This document shows, piece by piece, positions 22,525-30,710 of a stretch of 41,063 nt of DNA. The DNA is from a virus: the IMG/VR virus record IMGVR_UViG_3300021197_001388, positions 1 through 41,063 of that record, one strand, 5' to 3'. The translations under genes were made by a program, and so were the position numbers. The notes beneath the pieces are model-generated. The model was not told the origin of the DNA and did not search any database. It saw only the letters and a list, made by a program, of their open reading frames with translations. The first letter of the stretch is position 1. Each line of letters begins with the position of its first letter.

Positions 22525-23339
22525 AAATAGCATTGTGTCTAAGCGGTCAAATGAGAGCAAATCGCTTTTGTATTCATACACTCAATACTGCGTTCCCTGG
22601 ATGCAGTGTCGACATATATGCTACTGTGTGGGATTATGAGGACCGTACAAATATAGAAATGCTTAGAGAAATGGTCAATGTAGTGCACCTTCATAAAGTT
22701 ACAAATGACGATCTAAGTAAGTACAAAAATTTTGAGTCGTTTGCAATAAGGAACGGTTTTTTCGGTTTGAAAAACGTAAAGACCTGGAAGCAAATTCCTG
22801 TGTGGAACTTAACACGCATAGAACTGATGGCTCAAAAAAGTTTCGAACGAGTACCTGCCGAAGGGTATGACTTTATTGTACGCTCCCGCTTCGATACTCG
22901 TTACCTAAAAGATTTACGGCCATTACTTGACAAAGATATGCTATTGCTTTCAGACGACATAGGAGGGAGCGCTGAGTGGGATAATTGGAAGAGCACGCGT
23001 ATGGTGTTCGATGGATTTGCTGCCGGTACCTATCAAACTATGAAAGAATATTACAACTTTGTAGACTGGCTACCAAGATACTTCGAGTTTCATAAAGAAA
23101 CACTGAAAGCAGAGCGCACGCTAGGTTGGTATCTTAGTAAGCATACACAGCTTGTTCAAAAGCATGCTAGGGACATACTAGGTATACAAATTAACAAAAT
23201 TGAATGGTACAATAGATCTAGAAATCTCCCCACACAATCACTGCAAAATAAACAGCAATCAACATTCGATTTTTATATTAGAGATCTGAAAGAAAACCAC
23301 CCGGAGCTCTACGAGGGTGTGGCAGCTTGCCTTGATTAA
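22521..23339 (+). CDS. glycosyltransferase-like protein (SGQMR type)
   Basis: A 272-residue protein beginning MKIALCLSGQMRANRF, with the central motif YDFIVRSRFDTRYLKDL at about 115-132. I recognise this as an uncharacterised glycosyltransferase-like family common in marine phage and bacterial polysaccharide clusters. It is a paralogue of the gene at 23972, which shares the MKIA-x3-SG start and the YDYIVRLRYD motif. ATGA overlap with the gene before it. Donor and acceptor unknown. Confidence 0.7.
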   Translation: MKIALCLSGQMRANRFCIHTLNTAFPGCSVDIYATVWDYEDRTNIEMLREMVNVVHLHKVTNDDLSKYKNFESFAIRNGFFGLKNVKTWKQIPVWNLTRIELMAQKSFERVPAEGYDFIVRSRFDTRYLKDLRPLLDKDMLLLSDDIGGSAEWDNWKSTRMVFDGFAAGTYQTMKEYYNFVDWLPRYFEFHKETLKAERTLGWYLSKHTQLVQKHARDILGIQINKIEWYNRSRNLPTQSLQNKQQSTFDFYIRDLKENHPELYEGVAACLD

Positions 23340-23994
23340 TTTTACTGTATATTGTGCGCATCGTTCAGGCTCCAATTTTCTTCAAAGCCTCATTACAGAA
23401 AATTTTCATTCGTGTAGAGCGTGGGAGCTAACACGCTTGCATGTTGGTTGGAAGCACGGTGCTTTTCATCCTAGCTACATGAGGAGGAAAAACTTTTGTT
23501 TTGTGATGGCTAGGCATCCGATCAAATGGGTAAACTCGTGCATGAGATTCAATGCTGATATGTGGAAATGGTGGGATGTAAAAATAGATGAAGAAGACGG
23601 TATAGGTCTATCTTTTCCCTACAACGATGTGCATATCAGTGTCAAGCGAATGATTGATAAATGGAACGTATTCTACAAAGGATGGTTGGATCATAGTAAA
23701 TGTAAATTTATTTGGTATGCTGACCTCTTGAACATAGAGCTGAGAAATAGTATACTAGTGGATATAGAAAACGATAATAAACTCATAAGGTGTAGAAAGG
23801 AATGGGCTGTTCCAAACAAAGTACAGCATAGTGAGAGCTATACCGAACAAAAGAGACTGATGGAACGAGATCTATTTGAAAACAATATGCTCAACGACAA
23901 ACCTCATATTGTCGAATACATAAACAACAATATTGATAAAGACTTACTTAATAGAATGATGGAACTTAGTTATGAAAATTGCAGTCGTTTATAG
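23317..23994 (+). CDS. sulfotransferase-like protein
   Basis: About 225 residues. CAHRSGSNFLQSL near the N terminus resembles the 5'-phosphosulfate loop of PAPS sulfotransferases and FVMARHPIKWVNS the 3'-phosphate site. It would move sulfate from PAPS to a sugar. The start is uncertain: GTG at 23317 overlaps the previous gene by 23 bases; TTG at 23332 would remove five residues. It is the first of two sulfotransferase-like genes that alternate with two glycosyltransferase-like genes. Confidence 0.72.
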   Translation: MWQLALINFTVYCAHRSGSNFLQSLITENFHSCRAWELTRLHVGWKHGAFHPSYMRRKNFCFVMARHPIKWVNSCMRFNADMWKWWDVKIDEEDGIGLSFPYNDVHISVKRMIDKWNVFYKGWLDHSKCKFIWYADLLNIELRNSILVDIENDNKLIRCRKEWAVPNKVQHSESYTEQKRLMERDLFENNMLNDKPHIVEYINNNIDKDLLNRMMELSYENCSRL

Positions 23995-24823
23995 TGGCGA
24001 ACCAAGATCCTTTGAGCATGTAAAATCCCAACACGAAGAAGAGTTTCTTCAAGGATTGGATTACGATACATATCACTCAACGTGGATAAAGACTACTGAG
24101 GATGAGTGCAAGCTAATAGAGCAAGCTGCCAATTTCAAAGGTCTTAACAGGGTAGATTATAATTGCACTGAAAGACCTGATCTTTGGCACTTTGAAGCTA
24201 CGCTTCTAAACAGTAAGAAAAACCATCCTATATTCATGTTGGGTCGTATTCAGTATATGACATCAGCTGCACTGGATCTTATCTTGAAGTCACGTATCGA
24301 GTATGATTATATCGTCAGACTTAGATACGACTTTGAATTTAAAGGCAAGCTGAAAGATTATTTACCGATGGTTCAAAAAGGTAACGATATTGTAATAACC
24401 AGAAAGATGGGCGGCAAGTCCAGTCCGATAAATGTATGGGATGGCTTTGCATTTGGCGGGTACACAGCAATGTGCTGGTACTTTCATTTTAATCGATGGA
24501 TACCTTTTTCGTTATTCAACAGCGATGTAGCAAACTGGAAGTTCCAACCTGAGTTTGTTTATGGTACTTACTTGAGACACGTTGGATTGAATGTAGTAGA
24601 GAGCGATGTACAACCTACTCACATCTACCCGGATGACAATAAAGTCGACTGGCACAGGGAAAAGAGGACCATACAATACTATCGAGACCTCGCAAACTTC
24701 CATCCTCAGTTCTATACGCAACGAGATGGTAAGCTAACAATGGAGAATGATAGCCCCTGGGTGTCTGATGATCTTATAATAAATGTTTTGAGTGATGAAG
24801 GACTCGTGTGTAATGAAGTATAA
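23972..24823 (+). CDS. glycosyltransferase-like protein, paralogue
   Basis: A 283-residue paralogue of the protein at 22521: same opening (MKIAVVYSGEPR), same YDYIVRLRYDFEFKGKL motif at about 111-127, and a comparable WDGFAFGGY segment where the other has FDGFAAGTY. It begins 23 bases inside the sulfotransferase-like gene. The pair may add two related residues of one glycan. Confidence 0.7.
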   Translation: MKIAVVYSGEPRSFEHVKSQHEEEFLQGLDYDTYHSTWIKTTEDECKLIEQAANFKGLNRVDYNCTERPDLWHFEATLLNSKKNHPIFMLGRIQYMTSAALDLILKSRIEYDYIVRLRYDFEFKGKLKDYLPMVQKGNDIVITRKMGGKSSPINVWDGFAFGGYTAMCWYFHFNRWIPFSLFNSDVANWKFQPEFVYGTYLRHVGLNVVESDVQPTHIYPDDNKVDWHREKRTIQYYRDLANFHPQFYTQRDGKLTMENDSPWVSDDLIINVLSDEGLVCNEV

Positions 24824-25451
24824 CAGACAAACGCCATGCGTGTATAAAAAGATCAATGTTGTATATCACGGTGTTCCTAAAAATGCATCAACAAGTGTAA
24901 AGAACGCCCTGTACGAATACGAGCACGGTCATCCATTTGATGGTAACAAGCAATGGATCCACAAAGGCAATGAAAAAGGCGGGTCTATATATCCTAGCTT
25001 AGATAGTATACGATCTGACTTTGAAGACGCTCTACACTTTACTGTCGTACGTCATCCCTTCGAAAGGTTCAAAAGTTTTTATAGTGATATATTTGCAAGA
25101 ACTACGAACATAAGAGTGGGAGCCCCTCCGTTCTATACTGACAATCAAATAAAGATAGAAGAGAAACCCATAGACGAAGTGATAGATATGATCGAACAGT
25201 TTAGTGACGATGAAGCCGATGAGCACTTTGCATCGCAGTCGTCTTTCGTTCACCATGACAATTGTTGTATAGTGAAAATGGAAGACATGGAAGCTGGTTG
25301 GATCGATATTTGTGAACGGTTAAGTGTTGAACATAGACCGTTATCAGTATATAATAAGTCTGAAGATATAGTTATGTTAAACGATAATCAGAAGCAAAGA
25401 CTATACCAACGCTACTCTGATGACTTCAATAATTTTGATTATAAGGTGTAA
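24813..25451 (+). CDS. sulfotransferase-like protein, family 2 type
   Basis: A 212-residue protein with VVYHGVPKNASTSVKNAL, the phosphosulfate-binding loop of the sulfotransferase family 2, and VVRHPFERFKSFY, the 3'-phosphate-binding segment. I chose the ATG at 24813; an ATG at 24792 would extend seven residues into the previous gene. It probably sulfates a glycan. The next gene begins three bases after the stop. Confidence 0.78.
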   Translation: MKYNRQTPCVYKKINVVYHGVPKNASTSVKNALYEYEHGHPFDGNKQWIHKGNEKGGSIYPSLDSIRSDFEDALHFTVVRHPFERFKSFYSDIFARTTNIRVGAPPFYTDNQIKIEEKPIDEVIDMIEQFSDDEADEHFASQSSFVHHDNCCIVKMEDMEAGWIDICERLSVEHRPLSVYNKSEDIVMLNDNQKQRLYQRYSDDFNNFDYKV

Positions 25452-25454
25452 CCA

Positions 25455-26189
25455 ATGAGTGATCCGATTAGAATCTTTATAGGCACATCGGCGAACGGTG
25501 AAGACGCCGTTGCTGAAATGGTTTACGAATATTCGATTCGTAAGAATGCTTCTGTTGATGTTGAGATAACATGGATGAAGCAATCACATTGGGATTCATC
25601 TATATGGGGTTGTTGGGAAACGCAAATGTGGTCGACTCCGTTCTCAGGATTCCGTTGGGCAATACCAGAAGCCTGTGGATTTCAAGGACGAGCTATCTAT
25701 ACCGATTGCGACATGATCAACTTTAGAGACATTAACGAACTAATCAATATCGACTTAGAAGGTAAGCCTGTTGCTGCTCGACGTGGTAGTCGTTTCGGTG
25801 GTCACGAGTTCTGCGTTATGGTTTTTGATTGTGCAGCTTTTGATGATCATTCTATGCCTGCTTCACGAATGAAGGTTATACCAGAAGCTCATCATAGAAT
25901 GATACATAAGTTCTCGGGTTCCGATCTTGTTAAAGATTTGGATCCCAAATGGAATTGTCTTGATGGAGAAAACCTACCATTGGATGAGATTTGGCACTTA
26001 CATTATACAAATATGGCAACACAACCTTGGCAGCCAGGTTGGTATACAGGAGAAGTGAAAGAGCATCCTAGACCTGAGATTCGGGATATATGGTATGAAA
26101 TGAAAGACGAGGCAATCGCAGCTGGTTACAAAGTGAGTGATTACGAACCCGATGAACCATTTGGTGAATACAGTATAATTGGTAAATGA
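25455..26189 (+). CDS. glycosyltransferase, GT-A/GT8-like
   Basis: A 244-residue protein with a GT-A fold pattern: a beta-alpha N terminus (IRIFIGTSANGED), a metal-binding TDCDM at 83-87 and the C-terminal motif LHYTNMATQPWQPGWYTG. It transfers a sugar from a nucleotide donor. I recall close relatives in T4-like marine phages. It lies between a sulfotransferase-like gene and a capsule-type gene, with only one base before the next ATG. Confidence 0.82.
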   Translation: MSDPIRIFIGTSANGEDAVAEMVYEYSIRKNASVDVEITWMKQSHWDSSIWGCWETQMWSTPFSGFRWAIPEACGFQGRAIYTDCDMINFRDINELINIDLEGKPVAARRGSRFGGHEFCVMVFDCAAFDDHSMPASRMKVIPEAHHRMIHKFSGSDLVKDLDPKWNCLDGENLPLDEIWHLHYTNMATQPWQPGWYTGEVKEHPRPEIRDIWYEMKDEAIAAGYKVSDYEPDEPFGEYSIIGK

Positions 26190-26190
26190 C

Positions 26191-27108
26191 ATGAAAAACG
26201 AGAAAATAGGTATCTTTCTTAACAGTGCTAACGACAATGGATTCAGATCTCTGTTGTATGACTTCCAGTGGGGTATTACAGAACTGGCTGGAGATGCCTT
26301 CATAACACAAGATGATAACGACATTGATAAATGTGATGTCGCTGTATTCTTTGGATCGTGGAAAGATAGGAACACGCCGTGGCATAATTGCAAACGAAAG
26401 ATTGTTGCAAGTGGTAAACCATTCGTTTGTATAGAAACTCCTTTAATCGGCCGAGGTCCTGTTACTGACATTCTTCAAGACCAATGGTATCGAATAGGTG
26501 TCAATGGCTTCTTAGCTGACACTGGCCGATTCTATAGACAGAATCAAAATTATCCAGCAGATCGTTGGAACAAAATATCCAATGCTCTCGGTGTTCAATT
26601 GAAGTCTTGGAGCGACAGTGGCGATGTTGTTATCGTTGCATTGCAACTACCAGGCGATGCTTCGTTAAGAGGTACGAATATAACTGAATGGGCTGCCAAC
26701 ACAATAGAACAGCTGCGAGAGCACACCAACAGACCAATTATCTTACGTACACCACAATTGGATAGAGAGTTTGACCGTGATAACATATTACGTATCACAC
26801 GGGTCGATGGTGTATCAATGCAACAGGGTACAAAAGAAAATCTATTTGCGACTTTAGATGATGCTTACGCTACTGTAACTTATAGCTCTGGTTTTGGTAT
26901 CGACTCGGTTATTAGAGGTACGCCTACTATTGCTATGGATCCAGGTAACTTTGCCTACTCATTAGGTAACAATAAATTATCGCAGATAGAAAATCTAATT
27001 CGTTCCAATGACAGGCAGCAGTGGTTAAATAATCTGGCTTATGCTCAATGGTCACGTCAAGAGATTAAAAATGGCGAAGCCTGGGCACATATAAGACATC
27101 AGCTATGA
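26191..27108 (+). CDS. capsule-type glycosyltransferase-like protein
   Basis: A 305-residue protein with the sequence FFGSWKDRNTPWHNCKR, KPFVCIETPLIGRGPV and a C-terminal TYSSGFGIDSVIRGTPTIAMDPGNFAY. The last segment resembles the nucleotide-sugar site of KpsS/KpsC-type capsule proteins. I chose the ATG at 26191, right after the previous stop, over a TTG at 26179. It overlaps the methyltransferase by 4 bases (ATGA). Confidence 0.72.
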   Translation: MKNEKIGIFLNSANDNGFRSLLYDFQWGITELAGDAFITQDDNDIDKCDVAVFFGSWKDRNTPWHNCKRKIVASGKPFVCIETPLIGRGPVTDILQDQWYRIGVNGFLADTGRFYRQNQNYPADRWNKISNALGVQLKSWSDSGDVVIVALQLPGDASLRGTNITEWAANTIEQLREHTNRPIILRTPQLDREFDRDNILRITRVDGVSMQQGTKENLFATLDDAYATVTYSSGFGIDSVIRGTPTIAMDPGNFAYSLGNNKLSQIENLIRSNDRQQWLNNLAYAQWSRQEIKNGEAWAHIRHQL

Positions 27109-27785
27109 ACATTGAAGAGTTCCGAAATGTATTGTTAATAGATGATGGGTTTTATCCTCGTGATGTGAAAGAGAAGGAATTTGATTACTGTATACCGATG
27201 TGTAACCCCGATGGTTATTTTATGGAGTTTGGTGTATGGTTTGGTAGGAGTATCAATTACATAGCTAAAAATTTTCCTGAATATCATTATTACGGTTTTG
27301 ATACATTTGAAGGTGTCGATGAAATATGGGAGACCGGTGGTAAGACAGTTGATATGAGCCGGTTCAACGTAAGCGATCCCAATAACATTGATGACAAAAC
27401 AGGATTGCCTAAGGTTGAGAAGAATGTCAGTCTTGTTAAAGGATTGTTTCAGGACACGTTGGAGGGCTGGCTGGTCGATCACAAAGATACTGTTTCATTT
27501 ATAAACATGGATCCCGATCTTTACTCAGCCGCCATATATGTTCTTGAGACGTTGAATGAAAGGATAATACCAGGTACAATTATAAGGTTTGATGAGATAT
27601 GTGATTGGCGAACAGTAAACTTCCCTGGCTTCAATAGAAACAACCACCACACAATATCACAATATACAACATGGGAAGAAGGTGAATGGAAAGCACTTAA
27701 TGAGTGGATGGAAAAGTATGACAGAGAAGTTGAACCATTGTGGAGAAATTGGCACCAAGCTGGTGGCGTAAGGATTATAAAATGA
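27105..27785 (+). CDS. TylF/MycF-like sugar O-methyltransferase
   Basis: A 226-residue protein with the SAM-binding loop FMEFGVWFGRSINYI at about 39-53, then YGFDTFEGVDE, INMDPDLYSAA and IIRFDEICD, the order found in macrocin-O-methyltransferase (TylF) relatives, which are metal-dependent. Several Asp residues (INMDPD and RFDEI) fit the Mg site. It probably caps a sugar in the glycan made by the island. ATGA overlap with the next gene. Confidence 0.82.
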   Translation: MNIEEFRNVLLIDDGFYPRDVKEKEFDYCIPMCNPDGYFMEFGVWFGRSINYIAKNFPEYHYYGFDTFEGVDEIWETGGKTVDMSRFNVSDPNNIDDKTGLPKVEKNVSLVKGLFQDTLEGWLVDHKDTVSFINMDPDLYSAAIYVLETLNERIIPGTIIRFDEICDWRTVNFPGFNRNNHHTISQYTTWEEGEWKALNEWMEKYDREVEPLWRNWHQAGGVRIIK

Positions 27786-28567
27786 GTAAATATGAAGTTG
27801 TAACATCTATGAGCCAGTCTTACTATGATAGGATTGGTAGTGTAATGCTTGAGAGCTTTGTTGAACGATGGCCTGACGATATAAAACTCAGAATCTATAC
27901 TGAGGATGGACTAACTCTTCCTGAGCACCCTCAGTATGATGTCTATGACCTGTATGAAGCTGAGCCAGCAGCAGCTAAGTTTGTTGAGCGTAACAAAGAC
28001 AGACCTGATCAGCAGAATCCAAAAGAACTACATCTAGGTGCCGTGAGGTTCTCATATAAGACATTTAGTATTATCAATGCATGCTTAACGTCATCTGCTG
28101 ATTATATGATTTGGTTAGACGCCGACACGTTTACCCATACAAACATGACTCATGAGTTTCTCGATACCCTAGTAGACCAAAAAAATTATCTAACATATCT
28201 GGGACGAGATAACAACTATAGTGAATGCGGTTTTGTGATTTACAATCTCAGACACGAAATAAACCAGAGCTTTATATCAGGCTGGAAGAAATTGTATGTT
28301 TCCGATACTGTCTTTGAATTACCTCAGTGGCATGACAGCTTTGTATTCGATACGCTACGCAAGTCATATGAACAGTTCCAGAGCATAACCAACAACAATC
28401 TTAGCCCTTGGGGTAAGAATTATGATCATGTTTTCATCAATAGCATACTTGGTGAATACATGGACCATATGAAAGGTGACAGAAAAGATCACGGCAAGAG
28501 CAGAAAAGAAGACATAACAAGAGAACGTAAATCCGAATACTGGGGCTATCTGAGTAAATACCAATGA
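27782..28567 (+). CDS. DxD glycosyltransferase-like protein
   Basis: A 261-residue protein with DYMIWLDADTFTH, whose DAD is the DxD metal site of GT-A transferases, and a lysine-rich C terminus (GDRKDHGKSRK) that I recall from relatives in marine phages. The start chosen is the ATG at 27782 inside the methyltransferase stop; an upstream ATG at 27740 lies within the previous gene. It is the last gene of the 11.7-kb island. Confidence 0.78.
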   Translation: MSKYEVVTSMSQSYYDRIGSVMLESFVERWPDDIKLRIYTEDGLTLPEHPQYDVYDLYEAEPAAAKFVERNKDRPDQQNPKELHLGAVRFSYKTFSIINACLTSSADYMIWLDADTFTHTNMTHEFLDTLVDQKNYLTYLGRDNNYSECGFVIYNLRHEINQSFISGWKKLYVSDTVFELPQWHDSFVFDTLRKSYEQFQSITNNNLSPWGKNYDHVFINSILGEYMDHMKGDRKDHGKSRKEDITRERKSEYWGYLSKYQ

Positions 28568-28758
28568 GCATTCAATACTATCATCCAACACTAAACAAAA
28601 CAATTACAATCGAAGAAGGTTTCAATGGTGGTGTTACTACCGTAACAGAGACCAACGGAGGCCAGCACACACAGTCACTTACGATGCGTGAGGACGATGT
28701 GAACCATTTCGTTGAAGGTCTCATAAGTAACGGCTGGCTGAAAAGGCAGCAACTCTGA
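28564..28758 (+). CDS. small hypothetical protein
   Basis: A 64-residue protein with a Thr/Gly-rich N-terminal half and a helical C terminus (VNHFVEGLISNGWLKRQQ). It overlaps the glycosyltransferase stop by 4 bases (ATGA), so it is translated with the island, but its composition does not suggest an enzyme. No family recognised. Confidence 0.65.
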   Translation: MSIQYYHPTLNKTITIEEGFNGGVTTVTETNGGQHTQSLTMREDDVNHFVEGLISNGWLKRQQL

Positions 28759-28759
28759 G

Positions 28760-28788
28760 TTGTCTTTTACACCGACATACCTTATAAT
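28760..28788 (+). promoter_or_regulatory. sigma70-like promoter TTGTCT-17-TATAAT
   Basis: -35 TTGTCT (28760-28765), 17-base spacer and a consensus -10 TATAAT (28783-28788), between two genes. The predicted start, near 28795, coincides with the ATG of the next gene, so the transcript may be leaderless. Confidence 0.7.
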
Positions 28789-28794
28789 ATTGTT

Positions 28795-29229
28795 ATGTGG
28801 TTAGAGATTAAAGGTACACGAAGCAGACGTATTCGCAAACTTGTCGAAGACGCTGCGTTCTTCTTCGAGAGCGAGTTGATCCATCCAAGGACAGCGAGTA
28901 TACTTGAGATTACTTTCCTCTTTAAGAAACTTAACGGTGCACATGGCTTTTGTGTTTATGAAGGTGACCATGTCAGACCTAGAGAGTTTACGATAGAAAT
29001 AAACAAGGGTCAGAGTGATGAAGATATCATTCGAACCATTGCGCACGAGCTAGTACATGTTAAGCAGTATGTGAAAGGCGAGCTGAAAGAAAAGCATCGT
29101 CCGGACTATCATATGTGTTGGCTTGAAGAAAGAATAGATGTCGGACTGAGCGACTTTTATGATGTTCCTTGGGAAGTGGAAGCTCGGGATCTTGAAGATA
29201 AGCTATATTTGAAATACGAGAATAGGTGA
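28795..29229 (+). CDS. zinc metallopeptidase-like protein (HELVH)
   Basis: A 144-residue protein with AHELVHVKQ (His84, Glu85, His88), the zinc-binding motif of metallopeptidases, and YDVPWEVEA near 122-130, which may give the third ligand. It is a paralogue of the gene at 35048, which shares HEFVHVKQ and SPWEIEA. It is comparable in size to SprT-like domains. The substrate is unknown; a role in host takeover or DNA-protein processing is inference. A strong promoter ends 6 bases before its ATG. Confidence 0.75.
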   Translation: MWLEIKGTRSRRIRKLVEDAAFFFESELIHPRTASILEITFLFKKLNGAHGFCVYEGDHVRPREFTIEINKGQSDEDIIRTIAHELVHVKQYVKGELKEKHRPDYHMCWLEERIDVGLSDFYDVPWEVEARDLEDKLYLKYENR

Positions 29230-29230
29230 T

Positions 29231-30274
29231 ATGACTAAACTAACTATTGAAGAAACACAACCCGTACAAGAAGAACAAGTGCAAGACGAAGCAGGCTTTA
29301 GCTTAGGCGAGAGCACTGACGAAGGCGTTGCTGTCGATGAGCTGTCCAAGAATGCTATGGGTGGCACAGAGATGATGAAGTACGGTCTATATGAACGTCT
29401 TGCTGATGATATCAAAGACGAGGTTCAGATTATCTGCTCACGCGTCCGAGAAATAGATGAGCATAGACCTTCTATCTTGTGGCTGCACGATCTCTTCAAC
29501 GATCCCGAAGCTGTGCACCTCAAGGACCCTGAATCAAGAGCGAGATTTGATAGGCTTGTTTTTGTATCCAACTATCAATTCAACACCTATCAGATGTCTA
29601 TGGGTGTACCATACTCAGAGTCTCTTATTTTGCGCAATGCAATTGAACCCATTGAATGGAAAGATAAGGACTATGATGGCACTATCAAGATGATCTATCA
29701 TACGACTCCGCATCGAGGCCTTGAGCTGCTTGTACCTACGTTTGAATACTTGCAGCAGCACCATGATAATATTCATCTTGATGTGTACTCCTCTTTTGAA
29801 GCATACGGATGGCCTCAACGTGACGAGCCATACAAAGAGTTGTTCGCGAAGATTGATGACAATCCTCAGATGACATACCATGGCTATCAGCCAAACGATG
29901 TTGTACGTAGAGCTCTACAACAAGCTCACATCTTTCCTTATCCTTGTATATGGCAAGAGACATCTTGTATTGCTGCAATTGAAGCAATGAGTGCTGGAGT
30001 TAACATTGTATGTCCTAACTATGCAGCGCTTCCTGAGACTACATCGAACTTCGCTTACATGTATCACTGGCATGAAGATATGCAGCAGCATGTAAACATC
30101 TTTGCCAATGCACTGAGCAGTGTTATTGACATGGTAGGTCGTAAAGAACAAAATATGATCAATCGTCTCGCATTCCAGAAGAACTATACTGACTCGTTCT
30201 ACAGTTGGGATCAGAGAGTGCGCGAGTGGGACGGTCTGATTCGTGGTGTCCTTGCACAATCCAAAGCTAGTTGA
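29231..30274 (+). CDS. GT4-like (GT-B) glycosyltransferase
   Basis: A 347-residue protein with an acidic N-terminal extension (about 1-40) and a GT-B fold. The C-terminal half carries MIYHTTPHRGLELLVP, YHGYQPNDVVRRALQQAHIFPYPCIWQETSCIAAIEAMSAG and CPNYAALPETT, the EX7E-type donor site of GT4 transferases. I recall relatives in T4-like marine phages outside glycan islands. It could glycosylate phage DNA bases, virion or host molecules; nothing in the sequence decides this. It begins one base after the metallopeptidase stop. Confidence 0.85.
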   Translation: MTKLTIEETQPVQEEQVQDEAGFSLGESTDEGVAVDELSKNAMGGTEMMKYGLYERLADDIKDEVQIICSRVREIDEHRPSILWLHDLFNDPEAVHLKDPESRARFDRLVFVSNYQFNTYQMSMGVPYSESLILRNAIEPIEWKDKDYDGTIKMIYHTTPHRGLELLVPTFEYLQQHHDNIHLDVYSSFEAYGWPQRDEPYKELFAKIDDNPQMTYHGYQPNDVVRRALQQAHIFPYPCIWQETSCIAAIEAMSAGVNIVCPNYAALPETTSNFAYMYHWHEDMQQHVNIFANALSSVIDMVGRKEQNMINRLAFQKNYTDSFYSWDQRVREWDGLIRGVLAQSKAS

Positions 30275-30291
30275 AGGAGAGACGCACGCTC

Positions 30292-30645
30292 ATGCCAATT
30301 ATAAATAGCAGTATGGCAAGAGATAGAGCAACTATAATTCCATTCCCTTCTGACCGCATGGTGGAAGGTAGATATGAAATGATCAAAGAGCTCAATAGAA
30401 CGAGCATGAGCGTGCGCCTTGCTAAACAAGACAAATTCGTCGAAGGTCTTGTCGACTTGTACAGTAGTCGTATTGTCAGCAAACTCGAATATCACGGTTT
30501 CGATGTTGACTCGGAAGAGTTTATACGAGATTATTCTTTAGTCTCTGAAGCTCTTGCGTCTTGCCTAATGCGTTCTCTCGGCCGAGAACATCCCCTCCAG
30601 AAAATCCAACACAAACTTGAAGAGATGATTGGCGAAGACACGTAA
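30292..30645 (+). CDS. conserved T4-like phage protein, unknown function
   Basis: About 117 residues, helical, with IKELNRTSMSVRLAKQDKFVEGLVDLY and a C-terminal acidic tail; I recall similar proteins before RNase H-type genes in marine myoviruses. The start is not certain: ATG 30292 has a GGAGAG ribosome site, ATG 30313 follows a late-promoter box, and a TTG at 30271 overlaps the previous gene. Confidence 0.72.
   Translation: MPIINSSMARDRATIIPFPSDRMVEGRYEMIKELNRTSMSVRLAKQDKFVEGLVDLYSSRIVSKLEYHGFDVDSEEFIRDYSLVSEALASCLMRSLGREHPLQKIQHKLEEMIGEDT
30300..30307 (+). promoter_or_regulatory. possible late promoter TATAAATA overlapping gene start
   Basis: A perfect TATAAATA inside the first codons of the 30292 gene. 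A start six bases downstream would fall on the ATG at 30313, giving a leaderless message. It may be functional or chance. Confidence 0.4.
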
Positions 30646-30650
30646 GGCTG

Positions 30651-30679
30651 TTGACTTTAGTAGTGTGATGTTAGATAAT
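30651..30679 (+). promoter_or_regulatory. sigma70-like promoter TTGACT-17-GATAAT
   Basis: -35 TTGACT (30651-30656), 17-base spacer, -10 GATAAT (30674-30679), in the 65-base gap before the RNase H gene. Predicted start near 30686. It matches the pattern of the other early-type promoters in the window. Confidence 0.75.
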
Positions 30680-30710
30680 TTGATAATAAACTAAAAATTG
30701 GATTAACATT

